A stretch of 27,724 nt of DNA from positions 1 through 27,724 of IMG/VR virus record IMGVR_UViG_3300042691_030319, one strand, 5' to 3'. Within the stretch, counting starts at the first letter, position 1. Each line of letters opens with the position of its first letter. This DNA is from a virus. The notes beneath the pieces are model-generated. The model was given only the letters and a program-made list of their open reading frames with translations. It was not told the origin of the DNA and did no database searches. Below are positions 21,899 through 27,724 of the stretch, one piece after another. Position numbers and translations under genes: made by a program.

Positions 21899-22702
21899 GT
21901 GCCAAAGCTCAAGCTGTCAGGGAGGAAGCTGTGTACCACGGGCCGCAAGTTGGCGGTTTGTGGGTGTGGTCTAACGCCGTGCTGCGAGAACGGCGGGCAT
22001 TGCCGTTTCGTCAACACGACCAACACGCGCCGCGTCAAGGCGTGGTACTCGTTCTCGTACAGCACGGTTTTGCTCGACCAGTCCGATGCCGACAAGTTTC
22101 CGGTATCTGGAACATGCGAGGGCAGTGGCGAGTTTTTGTCGAACGACACCACGTCCGACACAACCGGCGTGTTGCGTCCGTGCAGGGCGGCGGTTGGCAC
22201 GACAGACATTACAAACAAGATTTGCACCCCACCGGCAGGCACAACCAGCGACATTCGACTAAATTACATTCGAGGAACGTCAGGCTTTTTGGGCGCTGGA
22301 GCAAACGGCACGCAAGCAGCAACTCAGTTGCTGTCGTTCGCGTTTGCCGGAAGCTTTTTCCGAATCGGAAATTTCAACATTTCGGCTGGGCTTGGCCTGC
22401 AAATGAACTGGGGCTTCAACAACGGCACGCCGACGTACACGATTGTTGGCAACAACTGGCCCAACGGCACCGTGACGGTAACGCCGATCTTTGACGTGCT
22501 GTGCATTGTCGGGGCGCGGGTGGACTTCGACCTTTCCGCTCCCAACGGGCAGGACACCACGCGGACCATCAGCGGATACGCGGTCGTTGCCATCTGCGAC
22601 AAGTTTGTTGGCTGCAACGGAACGGGCATCGCGTGCGGTGCAAGCCCGCCCGGATCGTCCGCCGCGTTGACTGCGGCCCTTGACGACGCCCTGTTTTCAT
22701 AA
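21899..22702 (+). CDS. Cys-rich tail-associated protein, 267 aa
   Basis: It starts at GTG 21899, three bases after the previous stop, with no SD. The N-terminus has a dense Cys cluster (C12, C21, C23, C28, C29, C35 in 'LCTTGRKLAVCGCGLTPCC'), which could bind metal or form a disulfide knot. The rest is Thr/Asn/Gly-rich beta sequence with further Cys (GTCEGSG, RPCRAA, KICTPP) and ends in a 'CDKFVGCNGTGIACG' segment. The composition suggests a rigid external virion protein. It overlaps the next ATG by one base (TAATG). No family is recognised. Confidence 0.5.
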   Translation: MPKLKLSGRKLCTTGRKLAVCGCGLTPCCENGGHCRFVNTTNTRRVKAWYSFSYSTVLLDQSDADKFPVSGTCEGSGEFLSNDTTSDTTGVLRPCRAAVGTTDITNKICTPPAGTTSDIRLNYIRGTSGFLGAGANGTQAATQLLSFAFAGSFFRIGNFNISAGLGLQMNWGFNNGTPTYTIVGNNWPNGTVTVTPIFDVLCIVGARVDFDLSAPNGQDTTRTISGYAVVAICDKFVGCNGTGIACGASPPGSSAALTAALDDALFS

Positions 22703-22956
22703 TGTGCGGTTGCCAGTCCAACATCGACCCCGCGACCCGCGCGGCACTGGCCCTGTACGGACTCCCGTACCGGGACGGCATCGTGACGTGGCTCGGCATC
22801 GACTGGTACGGCGTGCCCTACCCGCTCCGGCTGTGGGTTATCGCGTGGCGCGTGCTGGTCGTGACTAGTCGCGGCGAGACGATGGAGATTCCCGACCCGT
22901 CCGTGTTCTCTGGATGCGGCTGCATCAAGCGGCTAAAGGATTGGGTGAACCCGTGA
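22702..22956 (+). CDS. Small Cys-rich, Trp-rich protein, 84 aa
   Basis: The product has mirrored cysteine pairs at its ends: MCGC at the start and 'FSGCGCIKRLKDW' near the C-terminus. Between them is a Trp/Tyr/Leu-rich amphipathic region (GIDWYGVPYPLRLWVIAWRV). The two CxC pairs suggest metal binding or oligomer disulfides. It overlaps the upstream TAA by one base and the downstream GTG by 4 bases, so it is tightly coupled between the Cys-rich tail protein and the glycosidase-like gene. A tail-tip plug or chaperone role is possible but not supported by homology I can recall. Confidence 0.55.
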   Translation: MCGCQSNIDPATRAALALYGLPYRDGIVTWLGIDWYGVPYPLRLWVIAWRVLVVTSRGETMEIPDPSVFSGCGCIKRLKDWVNP

Positions 22957-23759
22957 ACCTGTACGATTGTCTATTCGGCAAAGGACGCCCGTGGAAGCCC
23001 TGCGAGCCGTTCCCCGGCATGAAGCCGGTCCTCGTGGACGGGCAACGGTTCTACGCGGTCAAGCCCAACACGGGCGGGGCACGCGACCTGTCGCGGTTTG
23101 ATCCTGCCGAGGCTGCCAAGTGGCCGAAGCTGTGCCCGCGTGCCCTCGTGGTTGCGGACATCGAGAGCCGACACGACGACGACGAACACCGCGAGTTGCA
23201 TACGGACGTGCGGCTGTATCCGGGCCGTGCCGTTGACGCGGACCTTGAGTTTGTGAACCGCATTATCAACGCGGTTCGCTCCGGCATCACCGACCAATCT
23301 GTCGGCCTGTACGGGACACTCCCCACCGGATACAACGTCTTCAACGCCGTACTGTTGAAGGACTGGACCGAACTCAAACGGGCCTGTGCCGCGAACGACT
23401 ACATCGCCGCCCAGATCGGCGAGAACCTAGACGCCCTGCACCCGTCGCTGTACGTCAACTCGAAAGACGAATCGGCATGGGTCCAGTTCGCCGCGTGGCA
23501 GGTGCAAGAGTGCCGCCGTATCGCGCGTGCGGTTCACATGGCGTACCCGATCATCCCGTTCATCTCGCCCGAGATTCACCCGAGCGCGGGCGGCGGGCTA
23601 ATCCCGATGACGTTCTGGAAGAAGCAGATTCGCACGCTGATGGAACTCGGCTGCGACGGTGCTGTTCTCTGGTGCAGCCAGGATCACCCGGCAGATTCGA
23701 TGGTCCCGTACGCATCGGCGGCGGTTGTCACGGTTGGCACGGAGAGAAGCGGCGACTAG
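22953..23759 (+). CDS. TIM-barrel glycoside-hydrolase-like protein, 268 aa
   Basis: Start GTG 22953 overlaps the upstream stop. A strand ending in D69-I-E71 ('RALVVADIESR') matches the D-x-E acid pair at the end of a barrel strand in several glycosidases (GH56 hyaluronidase-like and GH25-like). It is followed by 'SVGLYGTLPTGYN', 'LDALHPSLYVN', 'AYPIIPFISPEIHP' and 'GCDGAVLWCSQD', which read like successive barrel strands of such enzymes. It could cut peptidoglycan as an endolysin or virion lysin, or a host surface glycan. No amidase- or lysozyme-type endolysin is otherwise visible in the window, which raises its value as the lysin candidate. The exact family is uncertain. Confidence 0.5.
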   Translation: MNLYDCLFGKGRPWKPCEPFPGMKPVLVDGQRFYAVKPNTGGARDLSRFDPAEAAKWPKLCPRALVVADIESRHDDDEHRELHTDVRLYPGRAVDADLEFVNRIINAVRSGITDQSVGLYGTLPTGYNVFNAVLLKDWTELKRACAANDYIAAQIGENLDALHPSLYVNSKDESAWVQFAAWQVQECRRIARAVHMAYPIIPFISPEIHPSAGGGLIPMTFWKKQIRTLMELGCDGAVLWCSQDHPADSMVPYASAAVVTVGTERSGD

Positions 23760-23778
23760 GCAGCGGAAGGGGCGAGCC

Positions 23779-24552
23779 TTGCACCTATTAGAGCGGCGTA
23801 CCAAACCCAGATTCTCCATCGTCCCGATCCCTGACGTTCACGCGCCATTCACCGACAAGGGGTGTTGGCGTGCTGGCCTTGACGTAGTGCGTGGTTTCCG
23901 CAAGGAGATCACGCACGTTGTCATTCTCGGGGACTTCGGGGACTTCGCGTGGGCGTCGGACCATCCGCGATCGGAGCCGTCAGACATCGACGGCGAATAC
24001 CGCCAGATGGCCGAACACTCAAAGGAACTGCGGGACGCAGCGGGGGAGCGGGCCGGCCAGATCAAATGGTTCTGGATGCAGGGTAACCACGAGTATCGAA
24101 TCGACCGCCGAAACGTCAAGTGCAAGATGCGGGACGGTCTGCTGCCGCCGTGGAAGTCAGAGTACAAAGACTCGTTCGCACACCTGAAAATCATCCGCTA
24201 CTCGTTCTCGCGCGAGGGGATGCTGCGGATCGGGAACACGGTCTGTTACCACGGGTCCGCCGTAGGCGAGACTTCCGACCGCACGGAGGGCTTGCGGATG
24301 CGGCACCTCGTGGGCGACTCGCCGAACCTGCTGACGGTTCGCGGGCATACGCACACGGTCACGGTGCCGCAGCCCATCCGCATCGGCGCGGGCGTGCGGT
24401 CTACACAGTGGATGTTCAATCCCGGCCATTGGGGGCCAGCCGATCCGCCGTACGCCGAGAACGAAAACCGCACAACATGGGGGTCCGCCGTTTCAGTCAT
24501 CCGTCAGTGGGGGTATGAACTGCCGAGGGTACAGTACGAAATCGTCCGCTAA
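23779..24552 (+). CDS. Calcineurin-like metallophosphoesterase, 257 aa
   Basis: The dinuclear-metal phosphoesterase motifs are all present in order: D19-x-H21 (PIPDVHAPF), G51-D52 (ILGDFGDF), GNHE at 102-105, H158 (CYHGS) and H190-T-H192 (RGHTHT). Phage members hydrolyse phosphodiester or phosphomonoester bonds in nucleotides, DNA or RNA ends. I choose TTG 23779 because it has an AGGGG-type SD just upstream (23764-23772) and lies after the previous stop; longer frames run back into the glycosidase-like gene. The substrate cannot be told from sequence. Its place at the end of the late unit is unusual for a replication-type nuclease. Confidence 0.88.
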   Translation: MHLLERRTKPRFSIVPIPDVHAPFTDKGCWRAGLDVVRGFRKEITHVVILGDFGDFAWASDHPRSEPSDIDGEYRQMAEHSKELRDAAGERAGQIKWFWMQGNHEYRIDRRNVKCKMRDGLLPPWKSEYKDSFAHLKIIRYSFSREGMLRIGNTVCYHGSAVGETSDRTEGLRMRHLVGDSPNLLTVRGHTHTVTVPQPIRIGAGVRSTQWMFNPGHWGPADPPYAENENRTTWGSAVSVIRQWGYELPRVQYEIVR

Positions 24553-24567
24553 CCGTGGGGGTGCGCC

Positions 24568-24687
24568 TTGGACGACATCACCGCGCCGACTCTAGACGAG
24601 TTGGTCGCCATTGCATCGGAGACGCCGTTTGCCGAGTTGTTGTCTGTTGTCGGACTCGGGGAAAAACATGCAAGGGGTAGCCGATGA
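24568..24687 (+). CDS. Small acidic peptide, 39 aa
   Basis: TTG 24568 follows a G-rich SD-like stretch (GTGGGGG) and encodes a start-Met form of LDDITAPTLDELVAIASETP, then 'FAELLSVVGLGEKHARGSR'. The amphipathic helix pattern and the ATGA overlap with the next gene support coding. No domain is recognised. It may be a small regulator or partner of the metallophosphoesterase upstream. Confidence 0.45.
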   Translation: MDDITAPTLDELVAIASETPFAELLSVVGLGEKHARGSR

Positions 24688-24869
24688 AAAAGGAAGACGC
24701 GAGCAAGATTCCCAAGTCTCACCACAAGCGGCTGAAGCAGGAAGCGATGATCCTGATTCGCTGCGGGTTCCAGCCGGAGGAACTGACTGTGCTGCATGTG
24801 GAGGGCGAGCAACGGCCGGAGGACGAATGGTCTGTCATGCCAATCAAAGTGCTGCTCAACTGGCCGTAA
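24684..24869 (+). CDS. Small basic protein, 61 aa
   Basis: It begins MKKEDASKIPKSHHKRLKQE, with a helix followed by 'LIRCGFQPEELTVLHVEGEQ' and a C-terminal strand. Basic at the N-terminus and acidic later, it may bind nucleic acid. Overlap with the 39-aa frame (ATGA) and a GGGGTAG stretch upstream support translation. No family is recognised. Confidence 0.5.
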   Translation: MKKEDASKIPKSHHKRLKQEAMILIRCGFQPEELTVLHVEGEQRPEDEWSVMPIKVLLNWP

Positions 24870-24877
24870 GCCCATGC

Positions 24878-24973
24878 GTGGTCGCGTTCCTTGACCGCTA
24901 CCCGTGGGTGCGGATTGCCCTGCACGCGAGCGGGGAGCCGTACAAGTTAGTATCCAGAAACACTGACTGTTAG
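24878..24973 (+). CDS. Possible tiny CDS, 31 aa, last frame of the late unit
   Basis: GTG 24878 to TAG 24971-24973 encodes 'VAFLDRYPWVRIALHASGEP' and a short tail. It starts 9 bases after the previous stop and looks protein-like, but it is short and has no good SD. It may equally be untranslated 3' sequence. Confidence 0.3.
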   Translation: MVAFLDRYPWVRIALHASGEPYKLVSRNTDC

Positions 24974-25013
24974 ACTATACATACAAACTCCAAACACCAC
25001 TAGACCGCACGCA

Positions 25014-25036
25014 CCCCGCTCCGGCGGGGTTTTTTT
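25014..25036 (+). terminator. Strong intrinsic terminator of the late operon
   Basis: CCCCGC (25014-25019) and GCGGGG (25024-25029) form a perfect 6-bp GC stem with a TCCG tetraloop. Seven T follow at once (25030-25036). It closes the long rightward structural unit. The remaining gap to 25149 holds the next promoter. Confidence 0.92.
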
Positions 25037-25114
25037 ATCGGCACGCCGCTACAACGTAAACTGTTACAGCTAAACCGCTTGCATATTTTCTGTGGTTTTC
25101 TTGCGTCTTTACTG

Positions 25115-25143
25115 TTGACGATGGTTGGGTGTGCCGATACATT
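25115..25143 (+). promoter_or_regulatory. Sigma70-like promoter of the early/recombination operon
   Basis: TTGACG (25115-25120) and TACATT (25138-25143) are separated by exactly 17 bases. They match the consensus at 5/6 and 4/6 positions. The expected transcript start is near 25150, the A of the next ATG. The right arm of a 9-base inverted repeat, TATCGGCAC (25036-25044) / GTGCCGATA (25131-25139), overlaps the spacer and the first bases of the -10, so it may be an operator. Confidence 0.6.
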
Positions 25144-25149
25144 CTGTGC

Positions 25150-25338
25150 ATGGAAACCCGAATCAAGACGATCACGGTTCAAGCCACGGAAGAATCCCAC
25201 GGCCTTATCAAGAACACGGCGCATCGGTACGGCATGAATCAGGCGGCGGTCCTTGCGGCAATGGCTCGCCTTTGGGAGCGTGCCACGGACAAGCAACGCG
25301 AAAAGGCGATGGGCAAGCCTTTGGTTGAAGTCGGATGA
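25150..25338 (+). CDS. Ribbon-helix-helix (CopG/Arc-like) regulator, 62 aa, probably leaderless
   Basis: The protein reads METRIKTITVQATEESHGLI, then 'KNTAHRYGMNQAAVLAAMAR'. A short N-terminal strand (RIKTITVQA), helix (TEESHGLIKNTAHRYG), turn 'MNQ' and second helix (AAVLAAMARLWERAT) is the ribbon-helix-helix plan, in which the strand pair inserts in the DNA major groove. As first gene behind the promoter at 25115-25143 it could repress its own operon. The predicted transcription start lies at the ATG, so there is no leader and no SD. An upstream in-frame GTG (25129) would lie inside the promoter and is rejected. Confidence 0.65.
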   Translation: METRIKTITVQATEESHGLIKNTAHRYGMNQAAVLAAMARLWERATDKQREKAMGKPLVEVG

Positions 25339-25382
25339 TCTATCTGCGCGGCGCGTGCCCGGAATCACGCTGCCGCCTCCTC

Positions 25383-25416
25383 CTCCGGCAGCGACGACAC
25401 CCGCTGCCGGGGTTTT
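25383..25416 (+). terminator. Terminator-like hairpin with a competing upstream arm
   Basis: CTCCGGCAGCG (25383-25393) pairs with CGCTGCCGGGG (25402-25412, one G-U pair) around an 8-base loop and is followed by TTTT (25413-25416). An upstream copy, CGCTGCCG (25368-25375), can instead pair with 25386-25393 and prevent this hairpin. This gives a terminator/antiterminator layout just after the regulator gene. A 27-codon frame (25335-25418) reads through all three arms. Confidence 0.55.
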
Positions 25417-25474
25417 AGAAGTCGCGGCCCGTGCAGTAACACGAGCCGCAAAGCCCAAATGGAGTGCGATTCCA

Positions 25475-25798
25475 ATGGACAGCAATAGGTTAGGCGACGA
25501 CAGGCTCATGCGTGCGATTCAGACCGGCGTGCCCGTGCCCGGAACGCCGGAGCAGGCGGCGGAACTGGTTGCGATGGAGATGCGTTTCGCGTCCCGCATG
25601 GCAGCCGACATCGTGCGTTGCCCCGAGTGCAACAAGCTCGGCCCACGCGATACCGAGTCGGTGTACGCCACGGACGGCGTGTGTGTGAAGTGTGGCCGCG
25701 AGCGTGAGGCTCGGGACCGCAACCGCGAATACATGAGCGACGGGCGCGAAGGCCGCGACTCGTTCGACCGCTACTGCGACGAAGGGGACGACGAATGA
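25475..25798 (+). CDS. Zinc-ribbon protein, 107 aa
   Basis: The start at ATG 25475 has a GGAG about 10 bases upstream. An in-frame GTG at 25355 would add a Pro/Ala-rich region that runs through the terminator-like hairpin, so the shorter form is preferred. Residues about 49-73 hold CPEC and CVKC pairs ('DIVRCPECNKLGPRD'; 'DGVCVKCGRERE'), a typical zinc ribbon. The C-terminus is very acidic/charged. It is likely a small nucleic-acid or protein-binding factor of the early operon. It overlaps the next gene by ATGA. Confidence 0.6.
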   Translation: MDSNRLGDDRLMRAIQTGVPVPGTPEQAAELVAMEMRFASRMAADIVRCPECNKLGPRDTESVYATDGVCVKCGREREARDRNREYMSDGREGRDSFDRYCDEGDDE

Positions 25799-26013
25799 AG
25801 TACCAGTGCATCTACACCGGGCCTGGCAAGTGCGATGTTGTCGTCACCGCTACGGGAGCGGTTCACAAACTCGACTTTGGCGCGATGACGGGCGGGACGT
25901 ACATCCTCGAAGCGATCCTCGAAGCCGCGTATGCGGCGGGGAAGTATGACGGGTTTCGGGAGTGCCGACTTATGGGTGCGTCGGGCGAGACGCGAGCGGA
26001 GGTGGAGCCATGA
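25795..26013 (+). CDS. Hypothetical small protein, 72 aa
   Basis: It starts MKYQCIYTGPGKCDVVVTAT and has a strand-rich first half and one helix (GTYILEAILEAAYAAGKYDG). No family is recognised. Overlaps by ATGA at both ends show coupling within the early operon. GAAGGGG upstream is a good SD. Function unknown. Confidence 0.6.
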   Translation: MKYQCIYTGPGKCDVVVTATGAVHKLDFGAMTGGTYILEAILEAAYAAGKYDGFRECRLMGASGETRAEVEP

Positions 26014-26123
26014 CCCTCTACGCCCTCTCCGTCATCTGCGGCCTCTGCGCCGTGATGGCCCTCCCCATCGTCGCGGTACTGGTCAGCGACATGCTCGATT
26101 TGTACGGCGATCGCAACGACTGA
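26010..26123 (+). CDS. Single-span membrane peptide, 37 aa
   Basis: ATG 26010 overlaps the previous TGA, with SD GGTGGAG. The peptide begins MTLYALSVICGLCAVMALPI, continues with VVAVLVSD-like hydrophobic residues, and ends in a polar tail (LYGDRND). Most of the length is one transmembrane helix. Small membrane peptides in early phage operons can be exclusion or toxin-like factors, but nothing more specific can be said. Confidence 0.55.
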   Translation: MTLYALSVICGLCAVMALPIVAVLVSDMLDLYGDRND

Positions 26124-26181
26124 CACCACCCCAACTCATCCGCGTCTGGAAACGGGCGCGGGTGGGGTTACAGGAGACACC

Positions 26182-26814
26182 ATGAACAAGAGCGAAAGCA
26201 TCGGCGAACTGGCGGCGGCACTGTGCAAGGCGCAGACGAAGATGAAGTCTGCGATCAAGGACCGGGCCAACCCCTTCTTCAAGTCGTCATACGCAGACCT
26301 GTCTTCCGTGTGGGATGCGTGCAAGGGTGAACTCGCCGCCAATGGGCTTGCGATCAGCCAGCACCCGACCACGGACGCCAACGGCAACGTCGAGGTTGAA
26401 ACCGTCCTCATCCATTCATCCGGCCAATGGATGTCGTCAACCCTGGCGATGAAGCCGGTCAAGAACGACCCGCAGGCGTTCGGTTCCGCGATCACCTACG
26501 CCCGCCGCTACGCCCTTGCTGCCGTGGTGGGAGTCGTCACGGACGACGACGACGGGAACCACGCCAGCGGACGCGGCGACAAGCCTGCCGCCGCCGAGGT
26601 TGCACGCAAGGCTGTGGCCGAGACGCCAAAGCAGATGACCGCGAAGGAAAAGCTGTTCAAGCTCATCGAGGGGCGCATCGGCGAGAAGATTTCCGCCGAC
26701 AACTCGGACAAGTGGAAGCCGATCATCGCGGCTACTGGCGTGAAGGTCAGCGCGAAGATGACGGATGAAGAAGCCGGTTCCGTCCTGTTCATTCTCGAAA
26801 CGGAGGCCGCGTGA
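26182..26814 (+). CDS. erf: ERF-family single-strand annealing recombinase, 210 aa
   Basis: It anneals complementary single strands in phage recombination and genome circularisation. The family opening is clear: 'IGELAAALCKAQTKMKSAIK', 'NPFFKSSYADLSSVWDACKG', 'LAANGLAISQHP', 'VETVLIHSSGQWMSS' and 'DPQAFGSAITYARRYALAAV' with 'GVVTDDDDGN'. These are the conserved blocks of ERF (PF04404) proteins. The C-terminal ~80 residues are a separate helical region that varies in the family. SD AGGAGA before ATG 26182 is strong. Its stop overlaps the next GTG, and an SSB gene follows: a standard annealing module. Confidence 0.92.
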   Translation: MNKSESIGELAAALCKAQTKMKSAIKDRANPFFKSSYADLSSVWDACKGELAANGLAISQHPTTDANGNVEVETVLIHSSGQWMSSTLAMKPVKNDPQAFGSAITYARRYALAAVVGVVTDDDDGNHASGRGDKPAAAEVARKAVAETPKQMTAKEKLFKLIEGRIGEKISADNSDKWKPIIAATGVKVSAKMTDEEAGSVLFILETEAA

Positions 26815-27260
26815 AGGGACTCATTGAACAGGTTGAAGATGCCGCCGTGATTATCGAGTCCGGCATGGGTAACGACCACGACCTGATCCGCATGTACGAC
26901 GCGATTGACACGCTCAACGCCCGCGTGCGGGAACTCAAGGCCAACGTCAGCAATGCGGCAATTGCGTACTTGGGCACGCGGGAGATTGTGAACGGCGACA
27001 TCCGGTACTACGTCGGGCGCAAGACGACCAAGAAGGTTGTTGAACCCGTACTGGTTGGCCAACGGCTGTTGGAAAAGGGTGGGCCGGACGAGTTGTTTCG
27101 GTTCCAGACAAAGACGGCTTACAAGGCGTCGAGCGTCATGGAGGCGCACCCCGACATGCCCCGCGAGTGGTTCAAGATCGAGACGAAGGACGAGTTGGTA
27201 GTGAAGCGTGCCCGCGTGTTCGCGGGCGGAAAGGACAGTGAAGATGTCGAGTCTGAATAG
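26811..27260 (+). CDS. Unknown protein between ERF and SSB, 149 aa
   Basis: GTG 26811 overlaps the ERF stop. The first half is helical ('MYDAIDTLNARVRELKANVS'), followed by mixed strands ('GDIRYYVGRKTTKKVVEPVL') and a C-terminal charged region. It is placed between an annealing protein and SSB, so a recombination or nuclease-inhibitor-like role is reasonable, but I recognise no family. Its end overlaps the SSB start by 17 bases, showing tight coupling. Confidence 0.6.
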   Translation: MKGLIEQVEDAAVIIESGMGNDHDLIRMYDAIDTLNARVRELKANVSNAAIAYLGTREIVNGDIRYYVGRKTTKKVVEPVLVGQRLLEKGGPDELFRFQTKTAYKASSVMEAHPDMPREWFKIETKDELVVKRARVFAGGKDSEDVESE

Positions 27261-27654
27261 GGTCACGCTGATGGGCAACCTCACCCGTGACATTGAACTG
27301 AAAGCGGTCGGGGGTAGTCAACAGATCGCCCGCATCGGCCTCGCCCTCAACCGCAACTACACCACGCAGGGCGGCGAGAAGCGCGAAGAAGTCACGTTCG
27401 TTGATTGCGAAGCCTGGGGCAAGACCGCCGAGGTGATGGCGAAGTACCTGAGCAAAGGTCGCCCCGTTCTCATCGAGGGCCGGTTGAAGCTCGACCAGTG
27501 GGACGACAAGGACACGGGCAAGAAGCAGTCCAAGTTGAAGGTTGTCGTTGACACGTTCCACTTCGTTGACAGCAAGGGCGGGGGCGAGCAGCAGCAGCCC
27601 GCCACGCGAGCGGCGACCGCCAACGCACTTCCCGACGACGATTTGCCCTTTTAG
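27244..27654 (+). CDS. ssb: Single-stranded DNA-binding protein, 136 aa
   Basis: It coats single-stranded DNA in replication and recombination. The OB-fold opening 'LNRVTLMGNLTRDIELKAVG' is typical of bacterial-type SSB. It is followed by 'IGLALNRNYTTQGGEKREEV', 'FVDCEAWGKTAEVMAKYLSK' and 'LIEGRLKLDQWDDKDTGKK', then 'KVVVDTFHFVD'. The C-terminus ends in the acidic tip DDDLPF, which docks partner proteins. Start ATG 27244 with an AAGGA SD is preferred; the in-frame upstream start lies deep in the preceding gene. Confidence 0.93.
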   Translation: MSSLNRVTLMGNLTRDIELKAVGGSQQIARIGLALNRNYTTQGGEKREEVTFVDCEAWGKTAEVMAKYLSKGRPVLIEGRLKLDQWDDKDTGKKQSKLKVVVDTFHFVDSKGGGEQQQPATRAATANALPDDDLPF

Positions 27655-27660
27655 TCCGAA

Positions 27661-27716
27661 GCGGTCATTCCGACCGCGACTCTCACTCGCCCCACGTTTG
27701 CCACGCGCGGGGCGGG
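27661..27716 (+). other. Two hairpins after the SSB gene
   Basis: GCGGTC (27661-27666) pairs perfectly with GACCGC (27672-27677) around ATTCC. A second hairpin pairs CTCGCCCC (27686-27693) with GGGGCGGG (27709-27716), including a G-U pair, over a 15-base loop, followed by TTT. The second could be a weak terminator of the recombination operon; the window ends soon after. Confidence 0.4.
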
Positions 27717-27724
27717 TTTCACGA

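Noticed and set aside
25355-25474. In-frame GTG extension of the zinc-ribbon gene with a Pro/Ala-rich N-terminus
   Set aside because: It runs through a terminator-like hairpin and has low-complexity content; kept only as a remote alternative.
1-27724. CRISPR array, tRNA genes, transposase or retron-like system
   Set aside because: No regularly spaced repeats, cloverleaf sequence, DDE or reverse-transcriptase motif was found on either strand.

Overview
The window is a continuous piece of a tailed double-stranded DNA phage (Caudoviricetes), or of a prophage, with GC-rich DNA (clearly above half GC by eye). The head and neck genes follow the HK97/lambda-like siphophage plan: terminase, portal, prohead protease, HK97-fold capsid, connector, stopper, gp10-like neck protein, tail terminator, tail tube, tape measure. 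No rRNA, tRNA, transposase, integrase or CRISPR array was seen. The host cannot be named from the sequence. Many genes start without a visible Shine-Dalgarno (SD) sequence, several start at GTG or TTG, and small zinc-ribbon proteins occur. These would fit a host lineage that uses few SD sequences, but this is weak inference.

Layout. 1-1.5 kb: a partial excisionase-like helix-turn-helix (HTH) protein, a coiled-coil protein, a very short HTH-like peptide, an unknown gene with two G7 runs, and a small HTH protein. 1.6-2.7 kb: a lipoprotein with added membrane segments, then a membrane/coiled-coil protein. 2.7-4.8 kb: four small Ala/Thr-rich proteins that look like virion or appendage proteins. 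4.8-7.7 kb: candidate small terminase, large terminase and an N4/N6 DNA methyltransferase. 7.7-13.1 kb: portal-MuF fusion, protease, capsid and a candidate decoration protein. 13.2-15.2 kb: a 600-residue protein with two methyltransferase-like parts and a glycosyltransferase-like part, flanked by strong RNA hairpins, then a tiny basic peptide. 15.2-18.2 kb: head-tail joining proteins and tail tube. 18.2-18.5 kb: the only convincing minus-strand gene, a membrane zinc-ribbon protein lying where tail assembly chaperones usually sit. 18.5-22.9 kb: a short tape measure and tail-tip or fibre proteins. 22.9-25.0 kb: a glycosidase-like protein, a metallophosphoesterase and small proteins, ending at a strong intrinsic terminator.

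A new transcription unit starts at 25.1 kb. Its sigma70-like promoter places the predicted transcript start on the ATG of a ribbon-helix-helix protein, so that mRNA may be leaderless. Behind it come a terminator-like hairpin with a competing partner, small proteins, and a recombination/replication set (ERF-family annealing protein, a conserved-looking partner, SSB). It resembles an early operon.

Translation looks strongly coupled: most neighbours overlap by ATGA, GTGA or TAATG. Clear SD sequences are mostly at genes whose products are needed in bulk (decoration protein, tail tube, ERF protein) and at the modification gene. No stretch over 300 bases lacks a gene. The largest gaps are 24974-25149, 11084-11230 and 25339-25474, and each is described below.
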